Below, in pieces: positions 9,301 through 15,427 of a stretch of 30,814 nucleotides of DNA; the stretch's first letter is position 1; each line of letters begins with the position of its first letter. This DNA comes from an uncultured Leptotrichia sp. Its GTDB lineage: Bacteria; Fusobacteriota; Fusobacteriia; Fusobacteriales; Leptotrichiaceae. Position numbers and translations under genes: made by a program. The stretch lies in contig CALEXX010000039.1 of the NCBI GenBank assembly GCA_937925095.1, forward strand, positions 1 through 30,814, read 5' to 3'. Below the pieces are notes generated by a model. The model ran no database searches and had not been told where the DNA came from. It was given only the letters and a program-made list of their open reading frames with translations.

Positions 9301-10103
9301 CCATGTACATATTCCCTGCTTTTTACATATTCTCCAAGAGTTTTTTCTATTATATCCCTGTACACTTCATTTTCTATTTTTACATCATCTATTATTGTTT
9401 CAAATGTAGTATGTCTGCAATGGTCAGACCAGTATGTATCAAGAACTCTTATTTCAGTTTCAGTTGGATTTCTTTTTTCCTCATTTTTAAAATATTCCTG
9501 AATAAAAAGTAAATCATTTGTAGTCATTGCAAGTTCAAGATTATTTCTCATATCTGCTATTTCTTCAGAAGTTTTGTTTATAAAGTTTTCATAAACTGGA
9601 ACTTTTTCCGTATTTTCCTGTTCCAGATTTTCTTCAAGTATATCTAAATTTTTCTCCCTCATTTCAACTTCATTTATATAGTATTTTTTTATTTTAGCCA
9701 GTTCTTCAGGAGTTATATTTCCGTATAGGACTATCAGTTTTCCGCTTTTTACATTAAAATTTTCATTATCTGCCAGAAGATCTATACATTGAACTGCCGA
9801 ATCAGCCCTCTGGTCATACTGACCAGGTATAAACTCAACTGCGAAATGTTTGTTTTCCTTATTTTCTACTGCAGAAAATACTTCTTCCAATGAATTATAA
9901 ACTTTATCCACATTTACTTCGGAAAAAACAATTTTTTCCATTTTTTCCAGCTCTTCCTTGCTTAAATTAAAAACATCATAGATGTTTAATATTCTTAGGA
10001 AATCGAGTGATTCAATCCCTACATTTTCCCTCAGATCATTCATCAGATTCTGTGCTTCCACTCTGAAATCTTCTTTTTTTTCCACAAAGATTCTATAATT
10101 CAT
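6315..10103 (-). CDS. purL: Phosphoribosylformylglycinamidine synthase, single chain
   Basis: ATP- and glutamine-dependent conversion of FGAR to FGAM. At 1262 residues it is a one-chain enzyme of the clostridial type, so no separate PurS or PurQ is needed. It has an N-terminal PurS-like part, a linker with LDTYWSDHCRHTTFET near residue 225, then two AIR-synthetase-like halves with FKNETHNHPTEIEPFGGA and FGAGGVSVA. A class I glutaminase begins near residue 1000 (FPGTNCEYD). Its nucleophile is in GICNGFQ (near 1102) and its histidine in MSHGEGR, so here, unlike PurF, the glutaminase is complete. AGGAGGAG precedes the ATG by 3 bases. It is the first enzyme gene of the operon, behind a riboswitch and two terminators. 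Confidence 0.97.
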   Translation of the reverse strand: MNYRIFVEKKEDFRVEAQNLMNDLRENVGIESLDFLRILNIYDVFNLSKEELEKMEKIVFSEVNVDKVYNSLEEVFSAVENKENKHFAVEFIPGQYDQRADSAVQCIDLLADNENFNVKSGKLIVLYGNITPEELAKIKKYYINEVEMREKNLDILEENLEQENTEKVPVYENFINKTSEEIADMRNNLELAMTTNDLLFIQEYFKNEEKRNPTETEIRVLDTYWSDHCRHTTFETIIDDVKIENEVYRDIIEKTLGEYVKSREYVHGEKLEKKPMTLMDLATVFGKEQRKKGELPDLEVSDEINACSIYIDVPVKGKTEKWILQFKNETHNHPTEIEPFGGASTCIGGAIRDPLSGRTFVYQAVRISGSGDPTEKLNDTLKGKLPQRVITQKAAHGYSSYGNQIGLATTYVNEIYDEGYKAKRLELGLVVGAAPAENIIREKPEKGDVVILLGGRTGRDGIGGATGSSKEHTTESSEKCSAEVQKGNAVTERKIQRLFRNKEVTQLIKKCNDFGAGGVSVAIGELADGLEIDLDKVRVKYVGLTGTELAISESQERMAVVVAEENVEKFIKLAEEENLEAYKVAEVNDTGRLVMKYRNEVIADISREFLNTNGAKSNINIEIEKTGKLNLERKIDGADFKERFINNLKDLNVCSQRGLMETFDSSIGSTTVLMPYGGKYQLTPADVSVQKVSVENAETDVASMVGYGYNPFVARQSTFHGGAYAVIESIAKVVAAGGNYKNIRFTFQEYFERLGKDSKKWGRPLSALLGAFHIQKEFGLPSIGGKDSMSGTFNDISVPPTLVSFAVSMTTAENVISPEFKKAGNNIYLVRTDYDENDLPDLKELKKNFDFITENIKNKKIVSAAAIKNGGLSEAVAKMAFGNKLGADIKSDGIIGENEWFKAEYGTFIVETAEKFDYENAVLLGNVIPEGKIVIDNKFEINLDELIEEWEKPLEKIFPTRKEIENCHLLPHCNGTKYKKSELIERENVISSFSNSIAKPRVFIPVFPGTNCEYDLERAFNREGGIAKIGVFNNLTHENILNSIDGFVKEIENSQILMLPGGFSAGDEPDGSAKFMVAVLKNGRIKEAIDKLLKRDGLILGICNGFQALIKSGLLPYGEVRELNEDSPTLTFNNINKHMSKIVMTKIISNNSPWLMGMNEGDIHAIPMSHGEGRVVITEEEYKKLYKNNQIATKYVDFEGNSSMDSQFNPNGSYYAIEGMLAHKGRIFGKMAHSERTGKNLYKNIYGNKDQNIFKNGVKFFL

Positions 10104-10153
10104 TTTCTCCTCCTAATGTATATTTCAATTGATTTAATGATAAAACTAATGTA

Positions 10154-10186
10154 ATAAAAAATCTAAGTATGGGCATACTTAGATTT
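10154..10186 (-). terminator. Second leader terminator, directly before purL
   Basis: A perfect 12-bp stem AAATCTAAGTAT/ATACTTAGATTT with a GCCC tetraloop is followed by a run of six Ts (minus strand). No promoter is evident between it and purL, so operon transcription must pass it. The stop codon of the small leader ORF (10179-10181) lies in the upstream arm, an attenuator-like layout. Confidence 0.85.
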
Positions 10187-10304
10187 CGGGTATATTCAGA
10201 TTTATATCTGAAAAATACTTTTTTTGGGTCATAAAAAACTGACAGGACAAAAAATCATGTCTAAACATTGTTATTTTTAAACTGATAGATAGCAAGCTTT
10301 TCAT
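10179..10304 (-). CDS. Small leader ORF (41 codons) upstream of purL
   Basis: An ATG stands 4 bases after a strong GGGAGG ribosome binding site, between the riboswitch terminator and the second terminator. The predicted peptide begins MKSLLSISLKITMFRHDFLS and has no recognisable domain, signal peptide or run of a single amino acid. Its TAA is inside the 5' arm of the next terminator, and a second 7-bp hairpin (10195-10201 with 10206-10212) lies in its last third. It may be a leader peptide whose translation controls termination, or a small protein in its own right. Expression is not proven. Confidence 0.55.
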   Translation of the reverse strand: MKSLLSISLKITMFRHDFLSCQFFMTQKKYFSDINLNIPEI

Positions 10305-10348
10305 TATTCCTCCCAAAAAAATTATTTTATAACTTTTCCTTATATAAC

Positions 10349-10394
10349 AAAAAAATCTGATTTCATTGCACTACAAAAGCAAAATAATCAGATT
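10349..10394 (-). terminator. Expression-platform terminator of the purine riboswitch
   Basis: A 9-bp perfect stem AATCTGATT/AATCAGATT (10386-10394 with 10354-10362) is followed by seven Ts. The upstream arm can instead pair with 10407-10414, overlapping the 3' strand of aptamer helix P1 (7 of 8 positions, one G-U). That gives a mutually exclusive antiterminator, the logic of an OFF switch. Confidence 0.85.
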
Positions 10395-10411
10395 ATAATT
10401 CTATTTATCTC

Positions 10412-10476
10412 ACTTATAGTTAGCAATTTATGGTTGCCTGTAGAAACAATTCGCCTTATTCGAAAAATATATAAGT
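10412..10476 (-). promoter_or_regulatory. Guanine-type purine riboswitch aptamer
   Basis: The minus-strand RNA shows the class hallmarks. P1 is ACUUAUA/UAUAAGU (7 bp). P2 is UUCG/CGAA with loop AAUAAGG, and the core J2/3 is UUUCUAC. P3 has loop CCAUAAA, whose CC can pair with the GG of the first loop in the usual kissing interaction. J3/1 has C at the position that decides specificity (canonical 'GACUAU' here AACUAU), predicting guanine or hypoxanthine rather than adenine. P2 is unusually short (4 clear pairs). By family precedent the ligand turns off the pur operon. Confidence 0.85.
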
Positions 10477-10497
10477 TACATTTTATTTTGTATATAA

Positions 10498-10526
10498 AGT
10501 ATATCAGATATTCATTTATTTTTCAA
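10498..10526 (-). promoter_or_regulatory. Promoter of the pur operon leader
   Basis: -35 TTGAAA (10521-10526), 17-base spacer, -10 TATACT (10498-10503), placing the start about 15 bases before riboswitch helix P1. It lies between the end of fbp and the aptamer. No convincing fbp terminator is seen before it, so some read-through from fbp is possible. Confidence 0.8.
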
Positions 10527-10538
10527 GAATTAATCTGA

Positions 10539-12476
10539 TTAAATTTCCTTCTGCTTTATCAATCCTGTCCTATATGATATTAACAGCTTCTTCAGGTCAT
10601 CTATCTGTCTCTGAAGTTCCTTTCCTATGTCAGTGTCTTTTACCTTGGTTATTTCACGGATTTCATCAAAAACTACTGTTGATGAAAGAATATCTGCCCC
10701 TTCCTTTATGGCTTTTTCCTGAGATTCAAAAGGTGCAAGGGAAATAATTTTTATTCCGTAGGAATTATAAACCAGCGTATATCCGGCTATTCCGGTAGTT
10801 TTACGGTATGCCTTGGAAAATCCTCCGTCAATCATGAAAAGTTTTCCGTCAGCCTTTACCGGCGATTCCCCTTCCTTTACTTTGACAGGAACATGACCAT
10901 TTATTATGTGGGAAGTTTCCGGATTCAGTCCAAATTCCCTTAAAATCATTTCACATATTTCTTTTTTATTAATAAACTGATAGTAAGGATTCTTATTTTC
11001 CTTATGAATTTTCTTATCATCTATAAAGTATCTTTCAAAAGTTCTCATTACATCCTTCCCAAATAGCGGGGAATTTTTTCCACACCAGAGATACCATAGG
11101 AAATCCCTGTTTCTTTTGTCCTTTTCATTATTTTCCCAGTTAAAGAAACTTTCCCTTATTATTGCCTCTATCTTGTCAAAATAGGACTTTCCTTTATAAT
11201 TTATTCCATCTATGTTCACTTCAACCAGCTCCCCTTCACTGTTAAGAGGAATACATCCATGATATAGCAGGTTTGAATTGCATTTTAAATACATGGATCC
11301 CTTATTCAGTAAAAATTTCAAATGTCTCTGGAGTTTTTCGCTATTCATAAAGGAGTGTTTCAGTTTATTCAGGAGGGTAACCTCTTCCTTTGTAAGTTCC
11401 AGAGGATTATCAGGATTTACAGTAGGAAAATGGGTGTCATTCAGCTGATATTCCTTTCCTCCTATTGTCACTGTCCCCTTGTGGTAATTTATATTTTTCA
11501 GAAGTTCCTTATCTTCCATTTCAAATTGGGGATTTCTTTCTGCAAATATTCCTTCCACTTTAAACTGTATTATGGAAATAGCTTTATGCATCTGTGCTAT
11601 AAGATCATTATCTACTCCCTCCTTCGGTCTGAAACTTCTGCAAGAATCCTTTCCATAATGCTTCATTGCAAAAGTTGCAAGAGGCAGAAGATTTATCCCG
11701 TATGCTTCTTCCAGAATATCGTGGTTGTTGTATCTTGAACATATTCTTATAACATTTGCTATGCATGCCTTATTTCCAATTCCTGCTCCTATCCATAATA
11801 AATCGTGGTTTCCCCACTGGATATCTACATTATGATATTCCTGCAGGCAATCCATAATAAGATGAGGTGCAGGTCCCCTGTCATAAATGTCTCCTACAAC
11901 ATGCAACCTGTCAATGGCAAGTCGACGTATCAGTTCCCCCATTGCCTTCATAAAAGCTTTTGTGTACTTTATTGAAATTATAGTGTCAATAATTGCATCA
12001 ACATAGTCCTTCTTGCTTTCATCTTCATTTCTTTCATATAGAAGCTCCTGAATAATATACTCAAAATCCTTTGGCATCGCTTTCCTTACCTTTGATCTTG
12101 TATATTTTACAGATACCTTCTTACACACCTTTACAAGTCTATATATATTTTTTCTTGACCATTCTTCCATATTTTTATTTTTCTTTTCTTCAAGGTCATA
12201 CTTGGCTTCAGGATAGTAAATCAGTGTAGCCAGCTCCTTCTTTTCACCTTCTTCCAATGTTTCTCCAAATATATCTTCTATTTTCTGTCTTATGCTACCT
12301 GAACCGTTTCTAAGTACATGTGTAAAAGCCTCATATTCACCATGTACATCCGAAAGAAAATGTTCTGTCCCCTTTGGAAGATTCAGTATTGCCTCCAGAT
12401 TAATAATCTCCGTAGAAGTTTCCGCAATGTTCCTAAAATTTTTAGACAGTAATTCCAAATATTTTAACTCTGACAT
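10539..12476 (-). CDS. fbp: Fructose-1,6-bisphosphatase class III
   Basis: Gluconeogenic hydrolysis of fructose-1,6-bisphosphate. The 645-residue length and sequence fit the class III family of Firmicutes and relatives, which has a metallophosphatase core. Metal-binding motifs are SDVHGEYEAF near residue 42, GDIYDRGPAP near 195, QWGNHDLLW near 220, and INGHVPVK near 530. A GTG at 12488 extends the frame by four codons, but GAGGTGG overlaps that extension and sits 5 bases before the ATG at 12476, which is chosen. It lies upstream of the pur operon in the same direction. Confidence 0.96.
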   Translation of the reverse strand: MSELKYLELLSKNFRNIAETSTEIINLEAILNLPKGTEHFLSDVHGEYEAFTHVLRNGSGSIRQKIEDIFGETLEEGEKKELATLIYYPEAKYDLEEKKNKNMEEWSRKNIYRLVKVCKKVSVKYTRSKVRKAMPKDFEYIIQELLYERNEDESKKDYVDAIIDTIISIKYTKAFMKAMGELIRRLAIDRLHVVGDIYDRGPAPHLIMDCLQEYHNVDIQWGNHDLLWIGAGIGNKACIANVIRICSRYNNHDILEEAYGINLLPLATFAMKHYGKDSCRSFRPKEGVDNDLIAQMHKAISIIQFKVEGIFAERNPQFEMEDKELLKNINYHKGTVTIGGKEYQLNDTHFPTVNPDNPLELTKEEVTLLNKLKHSFMNSEKLQRHLKFLLNKGSMYLKCNSNLLYHGCIPLNSEGELVEVNIDGINYKGKSYFDKIEAIIRESFFNWENNEKDKRNRDFLWYLWCGKNSPLFGKDVMRTFERYFIDDKKIHKENKNPYYQFINKKEICEMILREFGLNPETSHIINGHVPVKVKEGESPVKADGKLFMIDGGFSKAYRKTTGIAGYTLVYNSYGIKIISLAPFESQEKAIKEGADILSSTVVFDEIREITKVKDTDIGKELQRQIDDLKKLLISYRTGLIKQKEI

Positions 12477-12559
12477 ATTCCACCTCACTTATGACTTATT
12501 TTCTATATCCAAAAAATTTTAAATTACCCAGATAACATTTTTACTGACCTATAAAAAAT

Positions 12560-12685
12560 AAAACAGGACTGCTTCAAAACTAAAGTTCATATTTCATGAC
12601 ACACTAAAATAGTTTACTTACAATAGCTTTTTCCATTTTATTTTTTGTCATTTCATAACTTTTAATTTTAAAACAGCCCCGTTTT
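12560..12685. repeat. Imperfect long inverted repeat after the Na+/phosphate symporter
   Basis: About 40 bases at each end (from 12560 and back from 12685) are inverted copies that differ at scattered positions. Most differences are A/G or C/T and leave G-U pairs in the minus-strand RNA. The hairpin is followed on that strand by a T run (12552-12557 as As), so it can terminate the symporter gene. The ends (GGGGCTGTTTTAAAA and AGGACTGCTTCAAAA) resemble transposon termini and weakly those of the element at 17075-17315. Confidence 0.6.
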
Positions 12686-12726
12686 AATTCTATTAATATT
12701 TATTTCCATACTTTAATTTACATATA

Positions 12727-14373
12727 CTATACTCTATTTTCCAAAACTCTTTCTGCTATATTTCTAGTATGATCTGCTATTCTCGTAAAGTGAAGCACTA
12801 AATCAACAAAAGATAATCCCGCTTTTATTTCACAAGTTTGCTCACTTAATCTCTTTATATGATTCTTTCTTATTTTCTTTTCCTTTTCTCTTTCCTTATT
12901 GTGTAAATCTATAACTTCCACTGCCTTATCAATGCTTGATTCCTTTAAAGCTATTGTCGCAGTTTCAATCATATTTTCCACTATTTCTTCAAGTTCCCTT
13001 ATTTCTGCATAAGCTGTATCAGAAAACTTGAATTTTTTGCTTATTCCATATTTTACATCTTTTACAATACCATGGGCATGATCTCCTACCCTTTCAATAT
13101 CTCTACACAAATCAAGGTAAGCGGCTATTTCTTCCCCTTCCTTTTCTCCAAAATCCTGTTTAGATAAAAGTGCCAGATATTTTGTTATTTCCTGATCAAC
13201 TGTATTTATTTTTTCTTCCCTTTTTTCAACTTTCTCAAACAATTTTTCATCCATGTCAAAGAAGTAGGAAACTGAAGTTTTAAAGTTCTTCAATGCAAAT
13301 CCTGTCATTGTAATCAGCTCCTGTTTTACCTGTCCTAAGGCAATAACCGGTGCAGTTATCAATGCCGGATCAAGAGTTGTCTTATATGCTTCTTCCTCAT
13401 CTTCTTTTTTATCTTTAATTATTTTAACTACCAGATATTCCAGAACTCCTATAAAAGGAAACAGAAGAACTGTTGTCATCATATTAAAGGATCCATGGGC
13501 AAATGCTATTGCCATTTTAGGATTCAAATGAAGAATCTGCTCCATTTTTGCAACAAACATTGAAAATGGAGAAAGGAATATTAAGAATATAAGTGTTCCA
13601 ATTACGTTAAACATTACATGTGAAGCTGCAAGCCTTTTGGCTGAAGTATTTGAACCTATAACAGCTATTATTGCTGTAATCGTTGTTCCTATATTATCCC
13701 CAAACAATACAGGTAAGGCAGCCTTCAGAGGTATAAGTCCTTCCTGATATATATTCTGAAGTATACTTATTGTAGCACTTGAAGCCTGTACAAGTACTGT
13801 TATCGTAGTTCCTATGAAAACACCTAGAACTGGATTTCCACTCAGACTTACCATTACATCTTTAAATGCAGGCAAGTATTTCAGGGGTGCCATTGCTCCT
13901 GACATAAGTGTCAGGGAAAAGAATACTCCTCCAAATCCAAACAAAATACGTCCTACATTATTTACCTTTTCAATCTTCACAAAAAACAGACAGAAAGCTC
14001 CGATAAATAATATTGGCAATGCATACGCAGAAATATTAAACCCGATTATAAATGTTGTTATTGTTGTTCCAATATTTGCTCCCATTATAATTCCTATAGC
14101 CTGTCTTAATGTGAGTAATCCTGCCCCTACAAGACCTATAGTTATAACAGAAGTTCCTGAACTTGACTGTATCAGTGCAGTTACAAAAATTCCTACAAGG
14201 ACTCCTAAAAAAGGAGAAGTCGTATACTTATCCAGAATGTATTTCAGTCTATCCCCGGCAGCAATTTGTAACCCGTCCCCCATATATTTGATACAGAATA
14301 AAAACAGACCTAATCCTCCAAGAAATGTGAAGGCCATCTGTTGAAAATTAATTGTGTTTAACGCCGTTTCCAT
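12727..14373 (-). CDS. Na+/phosphate cotransporter with PhoU-like C-terminal domain
   Basis: Inner-membrane sodium-coupled phosphate symporter of the NptA/YjbB type, 548 residues. The membrane part (about 1-330) has the two inverted repeats marked by TALIQSSSGTSVITIG near 66 and VLVQASSATISI near 195, each followed by GANIGTTIT or GDNIGTTIT. The rest is a helical PhoU-like domain, cytoplasmic by family precedent, rich in charged residues with paired 'DLCRDIERVGDHA' and 'FTRIADHTRNIAERV' segments that bind metal in PhoU. It has its own promoter with palindromes, so regulation by a repressor is plausible. Substrate direction cannot be told from sequence. Confidence 0.93.
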   Translation of the reverse strand: METALNTINFQQMAFTFLGGLGLFLFCIKYMGDGLQIAAGDRLKYILDKYTTSPFLGVLVGIFVTALIQSSSGTSVITIGLVGAGLLTLRQAIGIIMGANIGTTITTFIIGFNISAYALPILFIGAFCLFFVKIEKVNNVGRILFGFGGVFFSLTLMSGAMAPLKYLPAFKDVMVSLSGNPVLGVFIGTTITVLVQASSATISILQNIYQEGLIPLKAALPVLFGDNIGTTITAIIAVIGSNTSAKRLAASHVMFNVIGTLIFLIFLSPFSMFVAKMEQILHLNPKMAIAFAHGSFNMMTTVLLFPFIGVLEYLVVKIIKDKKEDEEEAYKTTLDPALITAPVIALGQVKQELITMTGFALKNFKTSVSYFFDMDEKLFEKVEKREEKINTVDQEITKYLALLSKQDFGEKEGEEIAAYLDLCRDIERVGDHAHGIVKDVKYGISKKFKFSDTAYAEIRELEEIVENMIETATIALKESSIDKAVEVIDLHNKEREKEKKIRKNHIKRLSEQTCEIKAGLSFVDLVLHFTRIADHTRNIAERVLENRV

Positions 14374-14400
14374 ATCGTTTTTTCTCCACTTCTTTTTATT

Positions 14401-14469
14401 TTATGATTTCTAAAATATATGGAAATCATAATTTGCACTTATGATACATCATATCAAAGAAAATATCAA
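14401..14469 (-). promoter_or_regulatory. Promoter and possible operators of the Na+/phosphate symporter gene
   Basis: -35 TTGATA (14464-14469), 17 bases, -10 TATCAT (14441-14446). A 14-bp palindrome TATGATGTATCATA (14440-14453) overlaps the -10, and a 10-bp perfect inverted repeat (14401-14410 with 14422-14431) starts at the expected transcription start. Neither is followed by Ts, so an operator or 5'-UTR hairpin is more likely than a terminator. Confidence 0.65.
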
Positions 14470-14492
14470 GTTTTTTTTATAAATTTTCTAAA

Positions 14493-15224
14493 TTATTCTC
14501 CCCTGTTTTTTACATCTTCTTCAATTCCGTTTTTCCACGAATCATTAAGCTGATATCCACCTCTTATTTCCTTAATTGCTTCATTTAGGACTTCATAATT
14601 TTTTGCTGTTCCTTTTTTGTCTGATTTAAAACGCACAGCCCTTGAAGAGTCTATTCCTATATTTTGTGCAGCTCCAATTGCATCAATATTCGCTCCTAAA
14701 AATAAAAATTCCCAGTTATCTTTTTCTTTTCTTTCTTCAATTAATTTTTTTATCTGATCTGCCCTGTACTCACGACTTGCATTTTCCATTCCATCAGTTA
14801 TTATTACAAACAGAACTTTATCTTTAATTTCTTTTTTATCCTGGTTTGCCTTTACCTGCATTACAGTTTTTCCTATTGCATCAAGTAAAGCTGTACTTCC
14901 CCTCACATAATATTCCTTTTCTGTCATGGGAGATACTTTTTCAATAGGAACCTGATTATAAAGCAGTTCATACTGATCATCAAAAAGAACTGTTGTCACA
15001 GAAACTTTCCCTGTTTTTTCCTTTTTCTGTTTTGAAAGCATTGAGTTGTATCCTCCAATAGTATCTGATTCAAGACCACCCATTGAACCGCTTCTGTCAA
15101 GGATAAAAACCAGTTCCACATCTTTAGGTTTATTATTTCTATTTTTTTGAACTGTTTTAGCTGGAACCTTTGAAAATGCCAATACTGACATCGACATAAG
15201 TACTGCTGTTAAAATCTTTTTCAT
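14493..15224 (-). CDS. Exported von Willebrand factor A domain protein
   Basis: 243 residues with an N-terminal signal peptide (MKKILTAVLMSMSVLAFS, cleavage probably near residue 18) and then a single VWA domain. The metal-ion-dependent adhesion site is complete: DRSGS (D43, S45, S47), T111 in GSTALLDA, and D144 in ITDGMENAS. Such domains bind protein partners through a divalent metal. The protein should be periplasmic or surface-exposed. It has its own promoter and is divergent from the ABC-F gene. Its partner and process are unknown; adjacent genes give no clear clue. Confidence 0.85.
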   Translation of the reverse strand: MKKILTAVLMSMSVLAFSKVPAKTVQKNRNNKPKDVELVFILDRSGSMGGLESDTIGGYNSMLSKQKKEKTGKVSVTTVLFDDQYELLYNQVPIEKVSPMTEKEYYVRGSTALLDAIGKTVMQVKANQDKKEIKDKVLFVIITDGMENASREYRADQIKKLIEERKEKDNWEFLFLGANIDAIGAAQNIGIDSSRAVRFKSDKKGTAKNYEVLNEAIKEIRGGYQLNDSWKNGIEEDVKNRGE

Positions 15225-15281
15225 TAAATCACATCCTTTAATATCTTTGTTTTATATTTTTCATGTTTATTTTATATAATT

Positions 15282-15310
15282 ATTATAAACCAAAAAAAGT
15301 TATTTCACAA
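15282..15310 (-). promoter_or_regulatory. Promoter of the VWA gene
   Basis: -35 TTGTGA (15305-15310), 17-base spacer, -10 TATAAT (15282-15287) on the minus strand, about 60 bases before the ATG. Confidence 0.75.
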
Positions 15311-15364
15311 GCTTAATTTTTTTCTTTTAATTGTTATTACTTTTTGAATATATCTCTTTTCTAT

Positions 15365-15393
15365 TTGTCATTCACCTCTTTTTTTGATATAAT
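15365..15393 (+). promoter_or_regulatory. Promoter of the ABC-F gene
   Basis: -35 TTGTCA (15365-15370), 17-base spacer, consensus -10 TATAAT (15388-15393). The 5' leader is only about 28 bases. Confidence 0.8.
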
Positions 15394-15427
15394 GTATTGA
15401 ATAATTAATTTAAAGGAGGGAATTTTT

